Below are positions 1-9,812 of a DNA stretch of 64,000 nucleotides, one piece after another. Both the position numbers and the translations under genes were made by a program. How positions within the stretch are numbered: position 1 is the stretch's first letter; every line of letters starts with the position of its first letter. Source of the stretch: Wyeomyia smithii (taxonomy: Eukaryota > Arthropoda > Insecta > Diptera > Culicidae); assembly GCF_029784165.1 (NCBI RefSeq), contig NC_073695.1, positions 203,991,136 to 204,055,135 on the forward strand, written 5' to 3'. The notes under the pieces are model-generated. The model worked only from the letters and a program-made list of their open reading frames with translations. It had not been told where the DNA came from and did no database searches.

Positions 1-1578
1 AAACCAAGATGTAACGACGGAATGAAAGATTTCAAACGGTTATACTGATGTAACCACATGATGGACCACAATAATCGATATGTCGTTGGATTGATAAAAT
101 GATGGACAATTTTGTGATTCTTCAATTTTCATTATCACTTCATTGTTAAACAGTGAAAATTGAATAAAAGTTTCAAGGTCGAATTTTCACCAACAATTTA
201 CCAATCATATGCGAGCACGCCTAGCACAGACTTCATGGATAGACACCAACTGCCTGCAGTGATATCCTGTATAGCAGTGGCAAAAAAAAATTTGACAAAA
301 TCTCCCCGTCCCAATAGGTCAACTAATGTTAGCTTCCATCAGCCTAGACTAAATTGATGTCTTGAAGGTAAAGCTTTTTCGGAAAGTTCGTAACCACCTC
401 CACTACCAGACAGTTTTACGTTCTGCTGTTAACAAATATGTTAATGTTAATAAAACTGATGTCTTGAAGGAGGATATGATGGCACAGGCAACAGTACTGC
501 ACCAAGTAATGTATGAACAGAGCGCTGGTTACTCGTCGTCTATAAGTGCAGGAAAACTTGATATTCATTTTTGTGCAGTCGAGCCAAGTGAAAACTACAT
601 TGCCACTGTTGACGCACAGTGGGGCGTGGAACACAATCGAATTGCCGTTTGAATTGTCTTCTTCTTCTTCTTGTTTCGTATAGCAGCAAATATCAGAATT
701 CAATATGATTTTTTGGATGTCGCAAAATAGGCTGCGCCGCCGGGGACAACAGAATGCGTTGTTTATTTTTGAACTCTACACTCTGCCTTTTTTTAGATTT
801 ATTTAAATAACTAAATATAAGGTATTTAAAAGACAATAGAAAACCAAAATGCTCCGTACAGATCTTTGAATAGGTAGTTAAACGAGCTGTACTGATGATT
901 ATATTTTACTAGCTAAATGAATTGAGTCCAATATGACAATACTAGTTGCATCACGCGGTGGCGGTTTAGAGAAAAACCAAATTCATTTCATCTTAATATT
1001 AGAGTTCCGACGTTAGTGTTTGTATTTTTCAATTGAAATTTTTTTGAATTAGCATTTGCAAGAAAATATTACTTTCCATAACCTTACTTGTAATTGAACA
1101 ACGCTATGCAAACATTAATTGCTGAGGCTAATGTTGTGCATCACTCTAGCCCAGTTTATTTTCGAAGATAACGGACATATAACTTTCAAATATGGTATCT
1201 TCGTTGTTCTTTGGTATCTTGAAACTGATCAAATTTTTTTCTGATTGATTCTGTATACTGATAAAATGATTGAATTGACCTGAATTGAATGTTAACATGT
1301 TCATAAAATTCTATGTCAATTTCAAATTTTCTGTGAATATACATTTTCTACTAAAACTGTAATTCGTTATCGATATTTTTTTCACGAGCTTGTAATTACA
1401 GGAAAAAAAATTATGTGACATCTTTGCCGCTTTGTGATCGGTGAGTGAGCCAACTTCAACAAGACAAATAGATATAGAAAGAAGTTTAATTTCTACTAAA
1501 TCGTACTCAATTAAATATTTTATAGAAGGTTGCCTTTTCGCGCATTAAAGAAAATTCGCTGTATTAGAATGGAAGGTA
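1..1578. other. AT-rich stretch without recognisable gene
   Basis: No coding similarity, RNA gene or terminal repeat was recognised. The only longer open frame (362-652, +) has no family resemblance and no supporting splice or start context. A 13-base phrase, GATGTCTTGAAGG, occurs twice about 100 bp apart (near 357 and 460). Given the position relative to frizzled, this is probably deep intronic sequence. Confidence 0.5.
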
Positions 1579-1784
1579 TTCATCAATGGTCCAGAAACCA
1601 AATTTAGGGGAAAATCAAGTATCTTACTTTTTTATTTTTGTAGTTAGAAAACCTTGTTCTACAATTTTATAGCTCCAATAATTTTAAGTAACTTTGTAAA
1701 ATAAAGTTTTTTTTCTAAAACATTGCTATAGAGCTCTAGACCCAAATTTACTCTTAAACTTGGTTTCTGGACCATTGTGAATGT
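1579..1784. repeat. Small MITE-like inverted-repeat element
   Basis: Perfect 18-bp inverted repeats, CAATGGTCCAGAAACCAA at 1584-1601 and its reverse complement at 1760-1777, bound about 190 bp of AT-rich sequence. The similarity continues a few bases outward (ATTCA on both sides, with a 1-base indel). There is no coding capacity. The shape fits a non-autonomous DNA element, but I found no clear target-site duplication, so the exact ends and the superfamily are open. Confidence 0.5.
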
Positions 1785-2499
1785 TAAAGAGAATATTTTT
1801 TCTTCTAAGATAGAGTGCTGCAAAGAAATAATCAAAATACAGACCCCGTTCGATTTTGGCAACACCTCAGAATTTTTTCTGTTGCCAAAATCTAACCATG
1901 CCAATAATGAACGGTTTTTTTCATGACTTTTTTGACTTTTTAAATGGTCAAAGACGACCTTAACAGTAGAAATGGCCACCAATGAACTAGTTTTAGTTCC
2001 AAGTCGTTTGAGGTGTCGCTTGATGAATTTGGGCTGACGACCTAGATACTTGATATTACCACCGGAACCAAAACACCTTCCTTTTGGAAGATGTTGAGCT
2101 TAAATTGGTTAAAATAAATCAAGCAAACTACAAAAGTAAAACGAGCTCAAATCAAACATAGCTTCAAAATAAAATTATAAAATTATTGTAGTCCTACGTC
2201 AACTATGCGGTCGTGTCTTGGTTACCACCCTCCTACTATTTAAATCTCGGAAAAACTTCGTAGAACTACAGGTTTTGGAGCATCGATGAAGTTTTTAGCC
2301 CTCCATTTTTCATCACTGCCCATTGCTGCATCGATTTGGTAATCGAATACTGTGCGTTGCTCAAGTGGAAATTCGTTTAAAAACAAAGAAGAGCAAGAAA
2401 CGAGGTACAATGCTCAAAGGAGCTTTATGAATTGAAATCTTCTCTTCCCGTACTCTCTTTTCTCTCCTAACCTCTGTTTTAGTCATCTCTCGAGCCGAG

Positions 2500-2770
2500 C
2501 TTTACAATGACGAATCGTCAGGTCCACAGGTTATCTATTTTCGGCCCACAGCAGGATCTTAATAAATTTTTTTGAATATTTTGCAAATTTCGGAAGACCT
2601 GATGTCACGAAACCCGTCCACGAAAGGCCGTCCCCGAAATTTCTGAGGTCAGATCAAACAAGCTCCGTCACATGGTTAATGACCTGAAGCAGGCCAACAA
2701 TATAGCTCATTCCGAGCTTTTCACAAACGAGTTTCGAGTTTATGTAAGGGAACAACGTGCAAGTCGAACC
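2500..2770 (+). pseudogene. Decayed LINE ORF1 fragment (gag-like, N-terminal half)
   Basis: Translation across frames gives pieces that match the ORF1 of the I-group LINE at 40 kb in the same window: VIYFRP (against VVFFRP), NILQISEDL (against NIIQIGKDL), and KLRHMVNDLKQANNIAHSE followed by LFTNEFRVYV (against KLRVDVNSLKQANAIAGCE and LFTREYRVYI). Stops and frameshifts lie between them. It is therefore an old dead copy of the same or a sister family. The following part of the same domain appears at 3590-3722, separated by about 0.8 kb of unrelated sequence. Confidence 0.6.
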
Positions 2771-3589
2771 ATTGCTCATTTCTATATAAACTATTGGAGT
2801 TTTTCCCAAATTACTTGAGAAAAAATCAAAATACGTATATCCTCAACAGAAAAGCGATGTGATGTAGTTTTCGCCGTGTCGAATTTAAGCTTCTGCTGCT
2901 GTAAAACCTCAGAAACTGTAGTTTTAAATGATATTGGAATAACTACACATATCTCGAACATGTGGGTGAAGATAGTTTAGTAAAACTAATATTTTTGTCG
3001 GAAATAAGAGTGATCCAAAAAATGGTTTGTCTTTTGGGCAAGACGGTCAGTTGTGCCTGCAAAATTGGCAGTCTGAAAAAAACCGGTGATAGTACCATTT
3101 ATCATTCTTTTTTCAAGCGATCTTAGCAAGTGATATGAGATTCGAAGAAACTATCGCTCATTTGAAAAAAAAAATAATTAGAAACACTGATAGAACTCTT
3201 AAATACACCACATGTTAATCATCTGTAAGATTACATCTGCGCAGCGAACGGTAAGTTTTAACACGTGCTTTTTTGCGCAGTGCGTCGTCCCTTATAGAAA
3301 AACAATTTACTAGTATATTTCATACCAGTCCGTCATTCTAGAACAACCGGTCCGTTTCATATGCATGTTGTGAAATATCGGTTTTCGAGACTGTTTTTGT
3401 TTTAGTAAAAACTAATATAAATTCACAATAAAAAGGAATTTTCACATTGTCTTATGAAAAGCATCAGGCATTAGTTTTATTTATGAAAAGCATTAGTCAA
3501 TATCGAATACTATGAGTATCGTTCGTGTAATATTGTGTTTTGAGCAGAGTAATGAATGATTTCCTCAGGGTGCCCGTTGTTTCCCTACT
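2771..3589. other. Sequence interrupting a LINE ORF1 relic
   Basis: This stretch sits between two consecutive segments of one decayed LINE ORF1, so it is most simply a secondary insertion. No coding sequence, terminal inverted repeats or target duplication could be made out. It is AT-rich with several A runs. Confidence 0.35.
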
Positions 3590-3722
3590 TGTACGAGATG
3601 TAAAGGTCAACGGTGTCATAACGGATTCGAGTTTTTCCGTCGAATATAATTTGAAAAACGGTGCCGGCTGCTCAGAAATAACTGCGTTCTCCAAAGTAAA
3701 AATACTGTACTGCAAGTTATTG
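3590..3722 (+). pseudogene. Decayed LINE ORF1 fragment (continuation)
   Basis: The frame reads RDVKVNGVITD, then a 16-residue spacer, then EITAFSKVKILYCKLL. This aligns with AKDVEIDGVVTE...SVMQSVKILDCKQL of the LINE ORF1 at 40058-40582. It continues directly from the segment at 2500-2770 in domain order, showing that both belong to one broken copy. It is not functional. Confidence 0.6.
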
Positions 3723-3969
3723 CTTTAGTTTTTTGCAGGATAATAAGCATACGATGGCCAGAGAGATGCAGTTCAATTTGATTTGCAAAACACGTATGTA
3801 TGGACAGATTCTACACGTTCTTCGTTTACGGCAGCATAAGGATTTTATTACAGGATTACAATATCCCTCAATTCTCCCAAGTCCTTAACAATCCTACATT
3901 TTTGTAGTTTTCTAGATATAATACAATATGAATAAATTGTCTTCATCCAGGAATTCTTCTGGGTTGCTA

Positions 3970-4210
3970 AAAGTGCTGGTCTGCGTTAGAAGTTTCAGGT
4001 TGTCTGCATATTTTTATGTTATTTACATACAAAATGGAAAGTAGTGGAACGAAATGCGAACCCGGAAGCACCCTAGAGATGATTAAATGGATTTTAAAAG
4101 AATTTGACGCTAGGAGATTTTCAGGAGTAGTGTATTCTGGATTAAATTTCTGTTCAAATTTTTTCCGGATTTTTTTCAATGGAATTGTATTACTTTGCCG
4201 AAAATGATGG
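3970..4210 (-). pseudogene. Non-LTR reverse transcriptase fragment
   Basis: On the minus strand the frame contains ISRVLPGSHFVPLLSILYVNNI. This resembles the RT block SGVPQGSHLGPLLFILFVNDV seen in the better-preserved LINE at 58.7-60.2 kb, with the Q of PQG and other residues changed. The YADD-bearing block should follow but is not readable. This is a short isolated relic of a CR1/jockey-group LINE. The alternative, chance similarity, is less likely because motif order and spacing agree. Confidence 0.5.
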
Positions 4211-4465
4211 GTAGAAATTTCAAATACTTTGACGCACAAGCTGTGTTCTGTCCGAGCTCGCAAAAACTGTTCGATTTATGTTGCGCCTTCCGGAAATAAC
4301 TACTGCCGCTAATCGAACATTTTATAAGACCGTTCCCAGTTACATGTTTGAACTTTCAAGGGTTCCGTTGTTTCTGAAAAGCAACCTCATTTACACTTAT
4401 ACTTAGAAATCACTTCAACGCAGAACAACATGTTTCATGCCCCATGTGCAAGCGTAAAGAATATT

Positions 4466-6202
4466 GATCCACAGTGTTTTATTTTGCTGATTTCGTGCGC
4501 AAAATTAATAGCGTCTTCAAATTAGATTTTATTGATATACTTTATTCAGAAAAGTTTCTATGTATTTTTATTGTGCTTCTTCTAGAATGTACGATTTATT
4601 GATTCATTGACCTAGAAGTGATATGGAAAATTTATTTTCTCAGGGCATTGAGACAGACAGATAGTGTCTTCGAAAAAGTTGTGGTGAATAGTTTTACTAG
4701 CAACTTTGTCGAAGGTTTCGGATTTCTATCTCTTATGTTAAAAAATATAAAAAGTTTTATATGCAAAGTTCACTCAAACCATAATCTCAAATATAACTTT
4801 TTTCCTGGATTTTCTACATATTTTATATCTTCTACAAAATTATTAGCCAAACAGAAATACACATTTTTGCTGAACATTTGATCTAGCTATGTTTCAAAAT
4901 AAAAAAGTTATTCAACTATTAACGGTTTTTCAAGGTTTAACTTCAAATTACTCAGCCGTACGCAAAAATACGAAGATAACTTTTTGATGTACTGAAAGCA
5001 CGTCTATTCTACTCCCAAAAGAATATAAAATCATTTGTCTAATAGAGTCTTTCGATTGTTTAAATAAAAAAAACTTTTGCATGAAAATTATAACTTTATC
5101 AAATAATTTTGTTATTTCTAAATATAGCGTTTTACAATCTTCAGTAAAAATATAAATCCAATAAATTCACGTAATTTTTTAGCAGGTGATAAAACTATAG
5201 AAAATCATGGGAAAGAGTTAGCATGAAAAATATAAATTTTTAGTCACAGATAATTGTCATCCTTGCTGTCTTCTTCATCGGTTGTTTCAAATTCCCTTGT
5301 AGAGTTTATGAAGCTTCTGGAATTCTTTTGAGCGGGTGTGGTAATGAAGGTATAAATAAACTGTTGATAATTTTTAAAAAATTCTCGGTTGAGTCGCGAG
5401 AGAAAAGAGACAATCAAAGTTTAAATAGTTCGGAAAAATTGGAAAAAAAAATTCGAGCGTCTTTTATGATCTTTTGAAAGTAAGATAGACGTGCTTTCAG
5501 AACATCGAATAGTTATCTGCGTATTTTTGCGTACGTCTGAGTAATTTGAAATTAAACTAACTCTTTAAAAACGGTAATGGTTGAATACCTTTTTTATTTT
5601 GAATAATAGCTAGATCAAATGTTCAGCAAAAATGTGTATTTCTGTTTGGCTAATAATTTTGTAGAAGGTATAAAAAATGTAGAAAATCCAGGAAAAAAGT
5701 TATATTTAAAATTATGATTTGAGAGAACTTTGCATATAAAACTTTTTATATCTTTTTTAACATAAGAAATAGAAATCCCGCACCTTCGACAAAGTTGCTA
5801 GTAAAACCATTTTCCACAACTTTTTCGAAGACATTATCTGTCTATCTCACTGTCCTGAAAAAATAAATTTTCCATATCACTTCTAGGTGAATTAATCACT
5901 AAATCATACATTCTAGAAGAAGCACAATAAAATGCATAGAAACTTTTCTCAATAAAGTATATCACTAAAATCTAATTTGAAGGCCAGGGCCGGATTTAGA
6001 CGGTGGGGGCCCGGGGCAAATTTGTTTGTGAGGCCCTCTTTTCTAGAAACGAGCAAAAAAAAAGGTCGCTCAAGGGTTGGGGGCCCCTTGAATCGGGAGG
6101 CCCGGGGCATTTGCCCCCTTCGCCCCCCCCCTCAAATCCGGGCTTGTTGAAGGCGCTAATAATTTTGCGCACGAAATCGGCAAAATAAAACACTGTGCGA
6201 TC
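4466..6202. mobile_element. Large foldback element, arms about 570 bp
   Basis: The left arm (4466 to about 5035) and the right arm (about 5465-6202) are inverted copies of each other, sharing long blocks such as CACAGTGTTTTATTTTGC and ATTTCGTGCGCAAAATTA. They remain alignable over their whole length once a 162-bp hAT MITE and its 8-bp duplication are removed from the right arm. The loop of about 430 bp (5036-5464) has no coding capacity. No transposase is present. The structure is that of a foldback or long-TIR non-autonomous DNA element. A target duplication was not identified. Confidence 0.75.
5985..6146. mobile_element. hAT-type MITE, 162 bp
   Basis: The ends are CAGGGCCGGATTTA at 5985 and the imperfect inverted copy CAAATCCGGGCTTG ending at 6146. 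They are followed inward by G/C-rich blocks (GGGGCCCGGGGCAAAT against ATTTGCCCCC). The element is flanked by a perfect 8-bp duplication, TTGAAGGC (5977-5984 and 6147-6154). CAGGG-type termini plus 8-bp TSD are characteristic of hAT elements. The empty site can be read in the other arm of the surrounding foldback, which confirms both ends exactly. Confidence 0.88.
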
Positions 6203-6269
6203 CTGTCCTTTCGGTTCATTCTTTTCCTGTACCCGTTTTGGTCACACCTCGTGCCAAGTTTTACACAGG

Positions 6270-6450
6270 ATCGATAGGTTTACTGGTTGTCTACTTCCGG
6301 CCCAAAAAAGAACATTCAAATTTCGTTAGATCGAACGAGCCGTATCCATATTGAGAATATTCACCTAAAAAAATGCCAACGATAAAGCTTGTTCCGAGCT
6401 TGCGATCAGGAGTGGAAATATTATGAGCAAAATCGCGCGGGATGACCTAT
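6270..6450 (+). pseudogene. Possible third LINE ORF1 remnant
   Basis: Short pieces recall the ORF1 of the 40-kb LINE: LVVYFRPKKE (against VVFFRPIKK), then a frame-shifted NDKACSELAIRS (against NAIAGCELFTRE). The order is right but the spacing is disturbed. This is an inference from two weak blocks. Confidence 0.35.
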
Positions 6451-7170
6451 GGTCGAATATTGACCATTTTTGATTTGAATTTGAATTTGAATTTCAAACT
6501 TCGCACACATGTTTTACTAAACAAACTGAGCATTTTTCACAGATGAAGAGATTTTTTAAAACCATGAGAATTTATTCAGAGCATGGTAGCTCATAAACCT
6601 TTGGTTGTATAGAGAACCTGCCTGAGAAGTAGTTGTAGGGAATTATTAATGCCTCATAAAAAATATACAATGTGCAAATAAGATTTTTTTGACTAAAAAG
6701 TTCAAAATCAACACTCAACTTCAATTCAGAAAAAAAGAGTTCATTTATTTCTAAATTTTTCTTACAAAGAAACTTGAAATTATTACGCAACTTAAAAAAA
6801 GGTCTAGGATGCAGAAATGAAAATCATTTTTTAATGGAACAATAAACTTATTAAAAAAATTATAATTTCAACAATTTTCAAGATTTTTGTATTCTAATGA
6901 TTTTAAAAGATTCAGACAGCCATTTGAAATCAAAATGCTCTTGGTATATAACATTCTAAATGCATCGGTTTTCGAGATATTTTGAATTTAAGCTCGATCA
7001 CCAGAAACAATAAGTTTATTGGAATATATGATCAATATTAAACAATTCATTCTTCGACAACATGACGGTTGGGCGAACGATTTTCAAAAAAAAAGTTTAA
7101 ATTTTTCAAATGATATGTTTATATACAGGTAAAAAGGTAGGTAAAAATATACAGGTAAAAAGGTTAGGTA
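6451..7170. other. AT-rich non-coding stretch
   Basis: No coding similarity or element ends were recognised. A short direct repeat of GAATTT units occurs near 6474-6494. A 17-bp phrase (TACAGGTAAAAAGG) is repeated at about 7125 and 7150, just before the SINE. Confidence 0.4.
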
Positions 7171-7395
7171 AAAAAGCAAAGCAAAGCCTTGGTGCTACAT
7201 TCCGATTTGGAACTTGACCTTCTGTTTACTATACACAGACTTCGCAGCCAACTGTTGAGTGTACAGGACAATTGCGGGGCTAGTGCTACGATTCTACTGA
7301 CACTAACAGTCTCTCCCGAGCCGAGACTCGAACCTACGACAACTGGCTTGTAAGGCCAGCATCGTACCTCGAGACCAGCTGGGGAGGCACAGGGT
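7171..7395 (-). mobile_element. tRNA-derived SINE (Val-like head)
   Basis: Read on the minus strand, the element begins near 7395 with a tRNA-like head. It contains CAGCTGGTCTCGAGG (A-box region), an anticodon arm CTGGC-CTTACAA-GCCAG with loop anticodon TAC, and the B box GTTCGAGTC. A non-tRNA body of about 130 bp follows, ending in a GCTTT-repeat tail near 7171. GTTAGGTA occurs at both edges (7163-7170 and 7396-7403), consistent with an 8-bp target duplication. The head drives Pol III transcription in such elements. It is not a functional tRNA gene. Confidence 0.8.
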
Positions 7396-8352
7396 GTTAG
7401 GTAGCTATTTGGTGAAAAAAATCCTTCTACGCATATGGTCAAAATTCAACTACTGCAGAGTTATTCACTTTTTCAGTTTTCGGTTATGTTTGCCTTTAAG
7501 GAGGTCTAGCACAAGAAGTGTGATAGCTAGCTCATTTCTGTTGATTTCATTGGAAAGCTGAGTAATCAATAGTGTCTTAAAAACGTCCAACTAGAAAAAA
7601 TGAGAAGCACTTAAAAAGGAAAACATGTGAAATCAAATGTTTTTTTTTTTTTTTTTTTTGAGAACTTAACTCCTATTTTCTCTCTGAAATGTGTGATAAA
7701 CATGGATTTTGTTGTTAACTAAATTAATTAAAGCGCAGTTTATAGCTTTTAAAGTGAAATAGCAGCTAAACTGAAAGAGTTAGGTGCTTGGTGTTAAAGT
7801 ACAACTTGTAGAGAATATTTCAATGTTTAATTTAGCTAACGACAAAAACCATGTTTATCACACATTTCAGAGAGAAAATTGCATTTCAGTTCTCCAGAAA
7901 CATTCGATTTTACATTTGTTCCTTTCTAAGTGCTTTTTTTAATTGGACGTTTTTAGGACACTATTGATTACGAAATTTTCTTAGCTACCAAATTAAACAA
8001 ACAGAATTGAGCTAGCTATAATACTTCTTGTGCACGATCTCGTTAAAGGCAAACATAACCGAAAACTGAAAAAATCAATTAGTCTGTAGTTTTTCGAACT
8101 AAAACTCTATTTTTAACAACGGCTTTTACCCGTTAACACACAAGTTCATCAAGCAGACAGTATGTGAAGTAGGGAAAGCGAAAAATAAGCGAACTGGAAA
8201 TATGATACAGATTTGGAAAAATATACCTAATACTAAACAAAATAATATGATACTCTGCAGTAGTTGAATTTTGACCATATGCGTAGAAGGATTTTTTTCA
8301 TCAAATAGGGTCCTCTATCACCCCTTAAAAGATTTTAAGTGAGCTACCTAAC
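7396..8352. mobile_element. Foldback element, long inverted arms
   Basis: The left arm (7396 to about 7730) is repeated in inverse orientation at about 7828-8352. Shared blocks include ATCCTTCTACGCATATGGTC, CAGTTTTCGGTTATGTTTGC, AATCAATAGTGTC and CTCTCTGAAATGTGTGATAA. The loop is about 100 bp. The right arm carries about 170 bp (8080-8240) and an outer block (about 8300-8340) that the left arm lacks. There is no coding capacity. A SINE was inserted at the outer edge of the left arm. It has the same general design as the foldback at 4466-6202, but a different sequence. Confidence 0.7.
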
Positions 8353-9039
8353 TCTCTGTATTAAGTAAATACTCAATTTCGATCCTAACACATTTGATAA
8401 CACTGCAAAGGTGTTTGTGAGAAATAAAAGAACTGTCAAAAATAGGCTGAAAGCAAAAAAAAAAGATCAGGCATCATCCACAAATTAGGTAAGGACTTTT
8501 TTCGAAATTTTATATCCCCTCTCCCCCCATAATGAGGCTTGGTAAGATTATGCATAACCCCCCTCCCTTAAATCTTATGAAAGATTTTCTTCTCCAGGAA
8601 AAATTTGTTTATGAAGAAGTTTGACTGAGATTTTTCTACATATGGAGCGAATAAAAAAAACAATTTCACAAACTCAGGCAATATCATGTTAAAGTTAAGG
8701 AAACTGAAAATTAAATGAACGAGGTAAAATACATAATCATTCAGCTAAGGTGATTTCACGCTTCCCCAAGGTTCAATTGTTAAGATCTCAGCGGGAAATA
8801 GTTCAACTAATTTATTTTTTTAGTTTTGTAAGTTTTTGTTTGAGGTTATCCTTGTTTTTAAAAGCAATAAAGTCTGAAAAGGTACTCGGGTATCCTGCCG
8901 AGTAAATAACGGCAATGGCAATGAAATTTTGTATACTTGTTGAGATCAACAATATCTTTAACAAAAAGGCCTGAGAAAGTAATAAAACAGCATACTCTCC
9001 TAACAAAATACAGGAATGGCTTACGGAGAACGTTTCAGA
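8353..9039. other. Non-coding stretch with a pyrimidine-rich TE relic
   Basis: Around 8465-8590 there is a phrase CATCCACAAATTAGGTAAG followed by C-rich blocks (CCCCTCTCCCCCC, CCCCCCTCCC). This layout is typical of decayed insect MITEs starting with a CATAAATTACGT-like motif. The rest is AT-rich with no recognised feature. Confidence 0.35.
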
Positions 9040-9335
9040 GTATTGGGAGAAGAAACTTTGACCACCCTTTCTAACACGCAAAGAATCCTGAGTAAGAATC
9101 CCCAGGATACCGATTAACACGGTGACGGAATCGTGACAGGAATCGCAAACACGATCCGGAGGATTTCCACTCACGATTCTTATTCAAGAATCCTAGAGCT
9201 AATACAGGGCATTCCTGAGGATTCTTTTTTCAGGAATCCTTTTGAAGGACGCTCACGAATCCAATGTAAGGAATCCTGGAGAATCTATGCGAATCGTATG
9301 TGTTTGTCCGGGCACCTAACTGTCCTGACTTCATC
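9040..9335. repeat. Cluster of GGATTCC/GAATC half-sites
   Basis: Within about 290 bp the pentamer GAATC or its complement GATTC recurs many times, often as AGGAATCCT or GAGGATTCTT in alternating orientation (for example ATTCCTGAGGATTC and CAGGAATCC at 9210-9240). The cluster reads like a degenerate short palindromic repeat or a TE made of such units. No gene or terminal repeats were seen. Confidence 0.45.
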
Positions 9336-9812
9336 CAACTGAACAAATAATTGTATGGCGTCGGTTAAACTGGATATCAATGGAGCCCCTCATGAAAAAA
9401 TCACTTTAATTGAGTTTGAAACCTCATAGGTAGTGACTTTATTAGATGACGACATTTTGAAACGAGCTTTTAGCAGTTTTCGTAAGCGAATAACTAGTGT
9501 ATTAAAAAAATAGAGGATATTTTTAAAAAGAAGATTGAAAAATATAAAATTGTTCGAAAGAAAATAATTTTCGTTAAATAATTGATTTTCAAACATTTTT
9601 ATTATTTTTATAACATTTTTATTTTTATTAACATTTTTAAAATGATTATTTAGTCCGGAAATACCACTCGTACCTTGTATAATAAACTCATTTTCATGCG
9701 TTAAAACGTGCATCTTAGATACCTACAGAAATTACATCTTCTGTGCTAATTTGAATGTGGGGCGGATGGCGTCGAAAAAATAAATATTTCACAAACAAAT
9801 GGAGCTACAGCG
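9336..9812. other. AT-rich stretch without recognisable feature
   Basis: This segment precedes the Transib-like element. No coding similarity was seen, and the one open frame (9390-9713, -) is low-complexity. Confidence 0.4.

Noticed and set aside
362..652. 96-codon frame near the window start
   Set aside because: Starts with a non-ATG or weak context, overlaps a similarly long frame on the other strand, no recognised family.
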